From assembly GCA_033239125.1 (NCBI GenBank), contig BSWB01000001.1:27617501-27681500 (forward strand): a stretch of DNA of 64,000 nt, given 5' to 3'. A program made the translations under genes and the position numbers. Shown here one piece after another: positions 50,493-62,303 of this stretch. Source of the stretch: Fagopyrum homotropicum (taxonomy: Eukaryota > Streptophyta > Magnoliopsida > Caryophyllales > Polygonaceae). Under the pieces are notes generated by a model that was not told the DNA's origin, made no database searches, and saw only the letters and a program-made list of their open reading frames with translations. How positions within the stretch are numbered: position 1 is the stretch's first letter; the number at the start of each line of letters is the position of its first letter.

Positions 50493-52982
50493 ATGCTCGC
50501 TGCTTTGCCCGCCAATCGACTTGTGCCGGTGCTCTGTTTTTCGTCGCAGGTGAATTTGAAGCCCGAGCGGCGTTCGGAAAATGTTGCCGATGGTTTTCCG
50601 GCTTTTCTCCCGAAGGAGGTTGAGAAAATCAAGGATTCCTACGCCATTAAGCTCGCGAAGAGGATTGAGAGAGCTCCAGTGTCGGTTAGTGCTCCAATTC
50701 CCCCTTTTACTGGTAGTTTTGTTATTGTTGTGGCTCTGTTCGAAATTGTCAGTGTAAAGATCGTGCTTTCCCTTCACTTGTGTTGCATGCAGCGTTTGTG
50801 TCGCCTGTCAAATAATATAAAAAAATGACATACAAATTTGATGTCTTTGGAAATCAACATCACAATGTCACCGGCTAATTATTGGGTGCAATTTTGCACG
50901 ACTATACACCCGTAATTGAGCTATCATACACATTGTGAAGTTTCAGCGATTCAATCTCATTCTTTTTTAAACGCTTATGATTCTCGATAACTATCAACTG
51001 GATTGAACGAAACTTTGTGCTTGTACAGTTGTACTCATATTTCACCTTAAATAGGTCCTTACCGCTTACTTCTTCTTTATAAAGATGAAAATGATGCATG
51101 GTCATTGATATCAGTATCATATGGCAGGTTTTGGGTTCAGATAATAGTATCATGAGCAGTTTTGTGAGACCATCAATACAAGGGAACACAGATCCGGTTG
51201 TTCTTCTCCATGGATTTGATAGGTCTGCTTTGTTTAGAGTGTTATCCTTGTTCTGTTTTCTAAATGGATTTTGTAGAATTTAAAATTTTGTTTTCATATG
51301 TCCTCTAGGCAAGTATATGTCAGAAGCTACCTTTTTGTTCCTTTGTTGTGAATTGCTTGAAATGGTGAATATGATATTGAGAAAAAGGGAAGAAGGATAA
51401 TGATGGGGTGGTTCATGGATCAATGATCACAACAAGGAGTAGAAAAAAAAGTAATGTATGGAAGATCATTTGCATGGTTTCTGATGTTTTATATGGTTAT
51501 GTTTAATTATCAGCTCTTGTTTAGAATGGAGATACACTTACCCTTTGCTTGAAGAGGCTGGTTTAGAGAGCTGGGCCATTGACATTCTTGGTTGGGGTTT
51601 TTCTGATTTAGGTATTTTTTATTTGCATTACCAGCTGGAAAGAGGGAGCTGCATGCCTTCTTCTTTATGTAACAAACCTTCCTTCTCATGTGCTTAATTT
51701 CCATGACAGAAAAGCTTCCATCTTGTAATCCAGTGTCCAAGCGAGATCATCTATACCAGGTACTCTAGTCCTCGAAAAGATTCTTTTTCTTATATTTCCT
51801 CAATACCAAATTTCAGCTAAGGAGCTACCTGGTAAAACGTTCAAATTTGCCCTTCATTCTGAAGGAATTGCAAAATAAACATGCTTTTCTGACAGATACA
51901 CCTTCTGAATCCAGCTTATCTTATGTATTTAGCTTATTATGTATACTGCATGCAGTTTTGGAGATCATACATCAATAGGCCGATTGTACTTATTGGCCCA
52001 AGTCTCGGTGCAGCTGTTGCAACAGATTTTGCAGTGACATATCCAGAAGCAGTGAGAAATTAACATATCTGGCATAAAATTTTGACCTAGAAGGTTGTCC
52101 CAATGTGATGATGGCGATTCATATTTTCCTTGATTCTGTTTTCAGGTAAGCAGGTTAATTCTGATTGATGCAAGTGTTTATGCACAAGGCACAGGGAATA
52201 TGGCAACTTTGCCTAAGATAGTTGCTTATGCTGGTGTAAGTGGTTCATATATTTGCTGATCTAGTTACTAATATTCTTCATATTCCTTCTCAATTATGTA
52301 TGACCTTGTTTTCTTCTGGTTCAGGTTGCTTTCTTGAAGAGTTTCCTACTAAGATTCTATGCGTTGACATTAACATTCAGTGACTTACCATTAAGTATAA
52401 TGCTGGATTGGGTCAATGTGAGAATCTCTTCCCTTAACAAATTATAAATTTGAATTGCTGCCCAGAAGCTAACATTCAGATTCCTAGATTTGTTCTCCAT
52501 CAGATTGGCCGCTTGCATTGTAGAATGCCTTGGTGGGAGGAGGCGACAATGAACTTCATGCAAAGCGGTGGTTATAATGTCACTTCACTGATAAACCAGG
52601 TTTTCCACAAAATTTGTCACTATGAGATGAACTAAGCTACTTATGATGTCACTTAGCATGCTTCTAACGAAGATATACTCACGCTTGCTAGGTGAAGCAA
52701 AAAACTCTAATCATATGGGGCGAGAACGACAAAGTCATCAGTAACAAGCTTGCCGTGGTAATCACATATTAATAAGCTAGTTATATATCACTGCTAATGG
52801 TACGCGAAACTATATACCAATCACTTTTTGAAAAAAAAAATGTATATTTGCAGAGATTGCACAATGAAATGCAAGATGCAACTCTGAGGCAAATAGCAGA
52901 TTCAGGTCACTTACCTCATGTGGAAACCCCAAGAGTTGCTGCCAATTTGATCATAAATTTCGTTCGAGATGGTAATTGCTGA
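50493..52982 (+). CDS. Alpha/beta hydrolase-fold protein, plastid-type
   Basis: Ten coding exons: 50493-50684, 51128-51222, 51514-51611, 51710-51759, 51956-52051, 52146-52235, 52325-52417, 52504-52599, 52692-52757 and 52854-52982, all GT-AG with agreeing phases, giving 334 residues. Blocks: FLPKEVEKIKDSYAIKLA; oxyanion-region VVLLHGFDSSCLEWRYTYPL; GWGFSDL; nucleophile elbow VLIGPSLGAA with Ser; acid TLIIWGENDKV with Asp; and catalytic SGHLPHVE with His. The Ser-Asp-His triad is complete, so an active hydrolase is likely. It resembles the Arabidopsis protein family that includes AT4G36530; the substrate is unknown. The N-terminus is short for a clear transit peptide, and plastid location is only a guess. 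It converges on the callose-binding gene, 483 bases apart. Confidence 0.92.
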
Positions 52983-53465
52983 CATATCTCATCCTTATAG
53001 AAAGAAAAATCCGAAGGGGAAGCCTTTCTGTTTCCATTGCATAGGAAAACTTGGAAATATGTACACATGAATTCTAATGTAAAACTATGACAAATATGTT
53101 GTTTTTCCAACATAGGATACCACTGTTATGAGTTTGTAGCACTGGAATTATTTGTTCTGAATCTTCTGATAAACATAGGATATCGCAGTTTGTCAAATAT
53201 CTATTCATTGCGTTTCTAAGCATATTCTTTAGTCTTAGATTATTGAAACTAACATAAGAGCCAGTTTAGTCTAAAAGAAAGTTAACTTTCATGATAGTAG
53301 AATATCAAATTCTCAGTAAATTAATTGTATAAGGAAGACTGCCTCTACAATCTATACTTCTAGCTAGATGGTTTACATTAAAAAAAATGTAAATGATAGA
53401 CATAGATGTAGATAGAATTAGAAGTGATGAGGCTGCAATCCCTAATGCTAGCAGAAACCAATATC
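52983..53465. other. Shared 3' intergenic region of two convergent genes
   Basis: No gene is seen. It must hold the 3' UTRs and polyadenylation signals of the hydrolase (plus) and the X8 protein (minus). Confidence 0.5.
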
Positions 53466-54891
53466 CTAACCACTCAAAGCCAATAACCCTGAAAAGAAGA
53501 GGGTTATTAGTGTTACAGACATAGACTTGCTACGAATTGTGCATCCTCTTGATTCACTACCCTTAGGGCTAATGTAAGTCGTTGAACCTGTTGTTGAGTT
53601 TGTGCTACTGGTTGGTGTCGAAGAGCTTACTTCACTGAATAACAAAGCAAACGCATACATCATAGCTGAAACTACTGTGTTAACTGTTAACTAATGATAA
53701 TTGGATATATATCAACATAATCTCGAAAATGATGCGAAGAGAACACTCAGCATCATTAGCATCATATCTCATATTTTAACACATAAATCCCCAAGATTAT
53801 GCTAATTTAATATACAACACTTGATACCTGAAAGTTACAACAGCATATTAAAAACAGGAGAAAAATAAAACTAGGATTTAGTCAATATTTGAAAAGATAA
53901 AAAGGACAAAGACTGAACATGATCAGCATCATGCCAACAAAGAGCCTTCTGTAAAGAAACATCAGCTTATTTCAAGAAACAACTCTAAAAATCAGCAATT
54001 CCTAAAAGGGCAATATAGCACTTCATAAAAAATTCTGCCTAGAGCCTCTAAAAGAAATAAGTTGCAAATGTCATCATACACTTTCGTGAAGGGAATGCTT
54101 ACTCCATGTCTGACTTCAGGAAATTAAAATTTCTACAGCTTAAACATACCCCTTCTCTACTTTTTTTCCTCAAGAAACTGAATGATCACTAGAACAATCT
54201 CATTGACCATGAATCCAATAGTAAAGTAAAGGCATTTGGCAAGATTAAAAAAGAAAGAAAAAAACCTGGCGGTTGCAGGGTAAGTACAGCCGGACACCAC
54301 AGCTGCAAAAAGTAGACAAAAATTTAAAACTCAACAGCTCAACCTTAAGAAGGGGAAAGTTGACATGAAAACCCTAGAAAAATGCATGAGGACTTACTGG
54401 TAGGGAGAGTGTTAGTAACAGTTGCAGTTCCACTGAAATTACAACTACCGGTGATTTGATTCATTTTCTGGTAATAATTGTTTACGGCATAATCACAGTG
54501 AGATTTCACAGTGTTTGGTTGATAACAAGAACCAGATTGATGAATTGCTGAACAATCAGCACCAGCACCACATGCATAATCAATATCCTTTTGTAGGACT
54601 GAGTCGCTGAATCCTTGATTACACACACAGTACGAAGAACCTTCATCAAATCAATAAAGAGATCATTAGAATAAAGGAATTTCATAAAGTAAGTGCCTTT
54701 CAGAAAGAACAAGTAGACCAAGAAGGGAAAAGATGAACATGAATCTCTTTTAAAAAATAATTAAAACCCTTTTAGCCCTTTTCGCTAAAGGCTAATCTGG
54801 TGGAAGAATCCAAAAGATTAACATAAAAAAGGTGCTTACTTGAATAATCAATCATGCCCAGTAGAAGGGCCATGAAGAACAAAACAGCCAT
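53466..54891 (-). CDS. PDCB: X8-domain plasmodesmal callose-binding-like protein, GPI-anchored
   Basis: Four coding exons: 54891-54840, 54640-54398, 54302-54266 and 53634-53466, phases agreeing, giving 166 residues. A signal peptide (MAVLFFMALLLGMIDYSS) leads into an X8 (CBM43) domain: SYCVCNQGFSD, LQKDIDYACGAGADCSAIHQ, GSCYQPNTVKSHCDYAVNNY, QITGSCNFSGTATVTN, with the conserved cysteines. A Ser/Thr-rich spacer and a hydrophobic tail (SVTLITLFFSGLLALSG) predict a GPI anchor. Family members bind callose (beta-1,3-glucan) at the neck of plasmodesmata and limit cell-to-cell flow. The usual X8 opening WCV is YCV here. The protein could also be an X8 member with another location. Confidence 0.88.
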
Positions 54892-55431
54892 GAAAACTGT
54901 AAAGCTCGAGTTCAAAATTTCTGAGATTTTTCTTCACTTGCTCTGAAGATGGTTGCCTATATAAAAAAAAGAAGAGAAAGTGGCAGCAACTAGCAAGAGA
55001 TGAGAGAAGAAAGAAAGAAAGAAAAATTGTCTCTGGACGTACAAATGGGTCACAATAGTAGAACAAAATGCCAATTATAAATAGGTGATTTGCTACAGTG
55101 ACATATGTAATTAACCTATTTATTTTAAATTTGTCTACTTTTGTAAATGTTTCTCTATAAAATCTCCATTTTTGATTAGTTTTCTCCATTTTTGGAGAGA
55201 TAGCAGGGGTTCTAATATATTGAGATATTATATGTGATAGGATTTTTGTAGTTTTCTAAATTATAATATACCCTTGTACGTATATATGTACAGTTGTACA
55301 CATGGATGGTATGTCTTTCATCTGCACACAGTTTAAAAACTAGCGTATAAGTTATAAAAGGCCAATATATCTGGTTAAATTAGCATATAAGTTATAATTT
55401 TACCCCAACCTAAATCCAAATCCCGCCAGTG
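54892..55431. other. Upstream region of the X8 gene
   Basis: Nothing else is recognised. An open frame at 54848-55189 (minus) is an extension over the first exon and leader, and has no separate support. Confidence 0.4.
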
Positions 55432-55439
55432 TTAGAGAT

Positions 55440-55760
55440 TAAGCATGTCCACGGGTCGGACTCGCCGGGTCGCCAGGTCCGGAAAGGGTGATCCGGACCC
55501 GTGTAAAAGGCCAACCCGCCGGGTCACGGGTCACCCCGACGGGTTGGCCATTTTGCTATAAAACACGATTTTTTTTTTAAAAAAAAAAAGAAAAAGCATG
55601 ACTCGGCAGGTCGACCCGCCAACGGCTATTTTAGCCGTTGGATCCAATTTTTTTATTTTTATTTTTTTCAAAATTGACCAGTGTCGGGTTGACCCACCGG
55701 GTCACTGACGGGTCAAAACCCGTCGGATTACGGGTAACCTGTGACCCGTGATCATGCTTA
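55440..55760. mobile_element. hAT-type MITE (321 bp)
   Basis: Terminal inverted repeats TAAGCATG and, further in, ACGGGTC/GACCCGT are flanked by the perfect 8-bp duplication TTAGAGAT (55432-55439 and 55761-55768). Arms are full of CGGGTC words and the centre has poly(A)/poly(T) runs. There is no coding capacity. Confidence 0.9.
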
Positions 55761-55768
55761 TTAGAGAT

Positions 55769-56645
55769 ATTCAGATTCACATACGCACCGCTCTAGGGTC
55801 TAATATTATGAAGGAACGTCGTCGTCAAATGTCAATATAAATATGCTCTCAAATCTCAATGGTCAAGGAGGCTATAAATGAAAAGCTGAAACTGTTAGGT
55901 GAGCATAGCAAAAATAAATTAAAAAACTTTTACAGTTTTGCAACCTCAACATTAAAGTATTTCTTTGGGTGAAAAATACTGTTTTCTGAAATTTTATTTG
56001 TGCCCATAAATAATGACGGCTCCTTGACACAGTGGAGGCGAACCACTTTTGGCGGTTGGCTTGGAAGTAGACGCACCGGCTGCAATTTGGCTTGCCAACA
56101 TGTTACGGAATCTCTCGTTGCCTTCTCATGATGTTAACCAATCTCTCATTGCCTTCTCTCATGATGTTATATTTGTTTAACTTTGACTTGCAATTATTTT
56201 GGCATCATATTATTTTATAATTACAAATATTTAAAACATTATGGGTTTTAATTTGTACTATAAATACATAATCAAAATTCCCCACCGAATACTTGAGTCG
56301 AATTAGTATTTTTATTTCACAATAAATTAATTTGTACAAACTTATAAAAAGTTAATTTTTATCATATAACTTGAAGATTTAGTACTATTATTTCAAAGGT
56401 ATAACCACAAAAATATATATATTTTGAAGGGAGATTTAGTAGTATTATTTTATCATATAAGAATCTAAATTCTTCAAAAAGAAAAAATTATTATTACAAA
56501 ATAATATTTGTATTATTTTTTTCTCATTAACGATATTATTAATATTGAAGTGCAAAATATATATTTTGAAGGAAGATATATTTTGTATTGTTTTTAAATC
56601 TCCTATTTGAAGGTGGTATTATTAGTATTATTCTTTTAAAATAAA
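55769..56645. other. AT-rich intergenic DNA
   Basis: No gene, RNA or clear repeat was found. The words ATATATATTTTGAAGG(G/A)AGAT recur loosely near 56411 and 56561. Confidence 0.4.
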
Positions 56646-56673
56646 CTAGTTTATATCCCGTGCCTTGCACGGG
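56646..56673 (-). mobile_element. Helitron 3' end
   Basis: On the minus strand the end reads CCCGTGC-AAG-GCACGGG, then ATATAAACTAG, followed by T. This is a seven-pair stem, a short gap and CTAG inserted before T, the standard Helitron 3' terminus. The rest of the element lies to the right; its 5' TC end was not found. Confidence 0.75.
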
Positions 56674-59327
56674 TATTTGTTAAAAAATAATTTGAAAGAT
56701 GCGTATTATAACAAATACAAGTCCAAATAATAATTTACGTATATAATTGGTTCGATCTAAGAAGACAATAATGTTATTTTTATTATTTACAACAACCACG
56801 TATATAATGAGAATAATAACATGTTTCTTGGCTTTTTATTTTATAAAATTTGGTTGAAAGGAGAATTGGGGGTCTCCGTCGTCGCATATTAAAAAACATT
56901 ATAAACAAAAAACAAAAAAACTTATATGACACTAAAATATAAATCGGATAGTCATAATTTTAAAAATATAATGAATATTAAAAATCAAATTTACAAAACC
57001 ATATTGCAAATGACCAATCCTCATGTTGTGAAAAATAACCTAGAACATCATAAGGTTGCTTTCTATATATTGTTGAGCACATTTCTTACAAAATAAAAAG
57101 GATTAGTGTGTTAATTAGCATTTAGGAAAAAACTGGCGTTTTTCAAAATATGATATTCCATAACTATTATTCAATTTAAATTAATATTAAATGACCAAAT
57201 CCTCAAGTTGTTATCGAAACTATAAGTTTGTTATCTAAGATTTGGTAATTAATTTTTAGAAAAATAATTAAAAATTTTATTTTAATTATGTAAGATATTA
57301 AAAATCTACTTTTCCGTAACAATGTAGAACAATTAAAAAAAGATTAAGCTTCAGATTTTTTTAATTAGCTATAATAATAAATTGAGGATCTTCCAAAATA
57401 TTACGTTTTTAGATTTGTTAATGGAGGTTTTCTAGATAAAAATTAGATAATTAACAGAATTTGTAATCTAATCCAACAAACCTACTATTCCGTAAATCCG
57501 TAAAATTACTAAAAGTATAACTATTTAATTTAGTTTTAGTAAAAGAAATTATATAACTTAATTACGAAATTAAATTATAATAATTAAACATACTTTATGT
57601 TAGAGTAAATAAATTTATACACCATTTTAGTGATACATTTACAATAAATTTTAGGGTAAATACATAAGGTTTGAGATCAAAATTTGTGTAATGAAAACTA
57701 AACAAATTAATTATTTTGAGTTATTATTCTAGGTTCAAATCAAATCGTTTGTCATCACGATGAAACATAAAACAAATTACAACATATACTAAATTTTGAT
57801 TGTTTTTGAAACAAAATGTAAATAGTTATTGTATGTGCAATCAATCATTCAAATTTACATATAAAAAAAACGCAACTTCTCTCGTGGAGAAAAAAACTAA
57901 AAAAACATTGTACTTGTGTTACAATGTGTTAGCAATAACAAAATTTTTTGGAAATCAAGCTCTTTTCTCCTATATTCAAGTGTTACTAAAAACCAATAAC
58001 TTCATACAAACATGAGCTCCATACAAATTTCATTTACCATCATGTTTCTTGATAATGTGCTAATCAACTTTGGCTTTTAGAACAATACCAAACGAAGATC
58101 CTAAACGGCTTATCATACACAAATAAAAATCAAAATATAAAGTACAACATTAGAACAAACAACGATTTAGAAAATATTTTTTACAAAAGAAACAGGATTC
58201 GAATGATCGGATATCATCCATTGTATCGGCAATACACCTATTAATTCGAAGGGAAAAAGACGATAATTTTCAATATACCAAAAACTCGTGGTCGAAGTCA
58301 CCTTGGAAAGAGTTGGCACCGTGGGATCTCTCACAAAGAGCTCGAATGGTTGAATTTTACCATCGTCGATGGTCTATATATATAAATTAATTTACATAAT
58401 AAATTTAAAATAATAATTTGTTGAGATATGATACGATAACAACGAATCAGTAAAATTGACTTCATGTGGAACGAAGAGATAAGATCAAAAAAATAGGACT
58501 TCGATTAGATATGATACGTAATTATCTTCTTAAAATATATACAAAATATAAAATGAAAAAAAATCCAATTGTTGCGCATATAGGAAAAACAAACTTCTAT
58601 GAAAAGATTAACAATTTATTTTGTAGATTTTCAGTTGGTGATTTTCAATAAAGTCGAGCAGTGAAAAAAAGGAATTAAAATATATAAAAAATCAAAATCA
58701 AATTAATTAATAAAAAAATGAAAAGTTGCATTATTTAAATCAGTTTGTTAATTAATTTTTATTAAATTTTTGAAGAGATTTTGCTGATTGTATAAAAATT
58801 TCTTATGTTGTAAAATTGTTGAATTTTTTCACAAACTAATTTTAGGTTATTTAATTTAAAAAAAAAGTTTAGACTGACATTAATTATTGAGGGTTTAGTA
58901 TTGAAGAAATTTCAGGATTTCGTACGGATGAGATGAGATCACATAAAAGATTTTCATTTTGTTATACAAAATTTGAATTTTTTTAATTAATTTCGTTTCG
59001 TATTAATTTTTTTGAATTAAAATAATTTATTTATGTGCTAACAAACTATTAAGATATTGTAGTTTAATTTAACCTAATTCGAATTTTAATAAAAATAAAG
59101 TTGAATTAATTTATTTTTTTAATATAAATTGTGATGGTTAGAATCTAGTATCTCTTAAAATATTATAATTAAAGAATAATTAATAATAATAATGATAGTT
59201 TAATAATTACTTTAGAAATTTTTTTAAAAAAAGTATATTCAATTGGTTTAGATATGATCTGTTGGAAAAAATATTTACACTGAAAATATAAAAAGAACCG
59301 TAGAGATTGTGCACATTTTAATTATAA
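56674..59327. other. AT-rich DNA, probably Helitron interior
   Basis: No gene is supported. Small frames at 57800-58015 and 58466-58651 have no recognisable product. A non-autonomous Helitron ending at 56646 probably fills part of it. Confidence 0.4.
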
Positions 59328-62006
59328 CTAGTTTAGCGCCCGTGCCGTGCACGGGTATTTGAAAATATATTTCTTACAGTTTTTTTTGTATGAGTAATTT
59401 TTTATAGATTTATTTTTCTTATTATTATTTTGTTGATTTGATTACGAATGTTTATGTTAAATAGTATACGCATATAAGAAAAATAATAACAACATAGTTG
59501 TTGACCCAGTTCGGGGCATACCAAGCCAAGAGTGTCCACTATCTCTGTATTATAAAAATCACAATATTAATAATGTCAAAAAACAGTTAAAATTGTGTAC
59601 ATATTTATTATAATAGAAATCACGATGATAACCTTTGACGTGAAACCTCGAGCACATGCGCGACAGTCCGATCCTGAAAAAGAAGAAGATAAACTTTATA
59701 TAAGTGTAAGCTCAAGGACGGGTTATGATCGCTTGATATTATTGATTGAAAACGAAATAAAATGAAGAAGAAATTCTAACGTACCTTAAATTATGTTGCG
59801 AAAAACTTCGTCGAATACAACATTAGTTGTAGTATCTTGAACCTTGCCCTTAGGGTCACATATCATAATCCTTACTCCATCCCTGCTCGTCACTCTTGAG
59901 ATAGCGACATATAATTGGCCGTGACTGAAGACCGGTCTAGGCAAATATATTCCAACCTGTGCAAGGGACTGACCTTGACTTTTATTTATAGTCATAGCAA
60001 AACATACCATAACTGGGAACTGTCTCCTTCGAAATTTAACAGGAATTTTCAAGTATGTGGGTGTAAGAACTGTTCGCGGAATGAAGACCTTATGACCTAT
60101 ATTGTTCCCAGATATTATTTCTGCCTCGATGATTTGTTTTCCAAGTCTCCTAACTATCAGTCTGGTTCCGTTATTCAACCCTGCAGACTGATCAATGTTT
60201 CTCATCAACATAATTGGAATTCCAACTTTCAGTCTCAAGACATGGTTCGGAAATCCAGAACACTTGATGTAGTTCAAGAACTCGCTCGAGTAGAAACAAT
60301 CATCAAGAGAACCTTCGCTTGGACATATACTATCCGAACTCAAGTACTTTGTCACGTCTTCACGTATCAGTGATAGAATATAGTCATTAACCTTCTCAAC
60401 AATCTCATTGGTAGGGGAGAGAATAGCTCTTTCTTGAAAGTAGGTCAGTGGATCCTGAATATTGTAACTCAAAGGATATACATGGTCAACAATAGTTGCA
60501 ATCGGGTCACCTGTAGATGCAAGTAGGAGATCTTTGGGGATGGTAATCTGAGCTTCTCCATTAACACTTTCACCTTCCGTGCCATCTCCAATGCCCAATA
60601 TCCAATCTGAAAACTCCTTAGCCTTTTGAGCTTCTAATTCAGTAACTCCACGTATAACCCTCATGTTTTGAGTTAATCTAAGCACCGTGCAGTGATCCCA
60701 CAAATATGACGCATTGATTGCAACAAAGACAATATCATGTCTACTTCCATGACTTACAACAGGCAATATTTGTCTAAAATCACCACCAAAAACGACAACC
60801 TTACCACCAAACGGGAGAAGTGAGCAGTCTGGATTATAAGATCGCATGACGTCCCTTAAACTTCTAGCGAGCGCTTCAAAACAACATTTGTTAACCATGA
60901 GTGCTTCATCCCATATTATCAGCTTTGTCTTTGACACTAACTCAGCCAGAGCCGTACCTAAACATATAAGATTAAAACATTAATATATTGTTCAGTGTAA
61001 TATGAAAAATATATTAAAAAAGAAGTTTTAATAATTGAATAATAAGGTTTATACTTGCATGAATGTTGCATGTTGAACTTTCGTCAACATTTATTGGGAT
61101 GCCAAACCTCGAATGAGCGGTTCTACCGCTTGGAAGCAAGAGAGCTGCATTACCACTCGAAGCAACTATTAGAACGATCTCACCTGTACTCCTCAAACCA
61201 GCCGAAAGGGATCTCCATATAAAAGTCTTTCCTGTTCCACCGTATCCATAAAGAAACCCCTCCCCCCTTATCAGCGGACACAGCACACATAATCTGATCA
61301 TACACTCCCCTCTACTCGTCGGTGAAACTGGAAACCAATCTGTCATGGTCCAAAGATAACTGGGATCGATCATAGTTTAGTTCATCTTGAATTAGTCTAT
61401 TATGCTGCTCCATAATCAAGGCTTTGTCACGATAAGGCATAGACTTATTCGTCTTCAAACTGCCGCCATTCCTGTGTAAAAGTTTATCTATCTCAACCAA
61501 GGCGTAATTTTGCAACACGGCATCATCTAATTGCAAATCTACGTACAAATAAACCAAGTTAAACATGTTTACTTACCTAGTACAAAATATACTAAACAAA
61601 TTGAAAAAATAATGCAAAACTCGAATTAAATTCATATACATGAAAGAAAGCATACCATTATTACGCAACACCCTTTTCTGTCGTGCAAGAATATCATCAG
61701 ATAAGTACTTCCATACTTCAGCCCAAACCAGATGCGGCGACGACATGCTACCTGAGAGATACAACATGACGAATAAATTCCGAAGATAACCAGCAGTTCC
61801 CCAAAAACTTGCTTCTTTTATACCGTCAATGTATTCCCTGTCGTTATCCAACAACCCCATAGCACAACATGCTTCCCTAAATGTGGCATATAGTGTACCG
61901 TTGATTGTCCGAATTTCCTCGTAGCATGTAGGACCCTTAATATGATTCAGCAAAACCCTCAAGTAGTACCTCTCTCCAAACCCAGGTGCAACGTGGTATA
62001 TCTTCC
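59328..62006 (-). mobile_element. Helitron fragment, 3' part with helicase
   Basis: The 3' end at 59328 has the hairpin CCCGTGC-ACG-GCACGGG, GCGCTAAACTAG and a following T on the minus strand. The helicase region lies about 450 bases upstream of it. The 5' part, including the Rep domain, is absent, because another Helitron 3' end abuts the helicase at 62007. Confidence 0.8.
59786..62006 (-). pseudogene. Helitron helicase (PIF1-like) pseudogene
   Basis: Segments on the minus strand: 62006-61655, GKIYHVAPGFGERYYLRVLL and EYIDGIKEASFWGTAGYLRN; a GT-AG intron-like gap; 61550-61312, DLQLDDAVLQNYALVEIDKL; a stop and a frameshift near 61310-61260 at a run of G; Walker A GYGGTGKTF (about 61240); a second GT-AG-like gap (61060-60970); then a 383-codon open frame 60937-59786 with Walker B LIIWDEA, GGDFRQILPVV, LTQNMR, MTINKSQGQSL and YVAISRVTSRDGV. 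These are SF1 helicase motifs as in the Hel part of RepHel, needed for rolling-circle transposition. The Rep nuclease is missing, so this copy cannot transpose itself. The introns are my inference and could be decay. Confidence 0.85.
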
Positions 62007-62034
62007 CTAGTGTATATCCCGCACCTTGTGCGGG
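62007..62034 (-). mobile_element. Helitron 3' end abutting the helicase
   Basis: On the minus strand: CCCGCAC-AAG-GTGCGGG, ATATACACTAG, then GGAAGATA of the helicase. The hairpin belongs to the same family as those at 56646 and 59328. The base after CTAG is G rather than the expected T. The element extends to the right. Confidence 0.7.
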
Positions 62035-62303
62035 TTTGTTAATAAAATAGCTTATCATATTACATTTTTTTACTATATTATATGTTGTTAACTTTATTAG
62101 TTATATGTTATGAGCTCGTATAAATAACGCGTCAAGTGTTACATAGTAAATGAGACCACGTAACCCATGTGTTGATCATTAATAAGTTTTATACTAATAA
62201 ATTTTTTTTAAAATCTAATATATTATTTAACAAATAATAATTTAAAGAAAAAGAATAATCATATAATTTAAAAATACCATAATCTGATACGAATTCAATT
62301 AGT

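Noticed and set aside
54848..55189. Minus-strand frame of 113 codons upstream of the X8 gene
   Set aside because: It overlaps the signal-peptide exon in another frame and has no similarity to known proteins.
57800..58651. Organelle DNA insertion
   Set aside because: The AT-rich frames do not match any plastid or mitochondrial gene I recognise.
59915..60373. Plus-strand frame of 152 codons
   Set aside because: It is a shadow of the helicase frame on the minus strand, which has all the helicase motifs.
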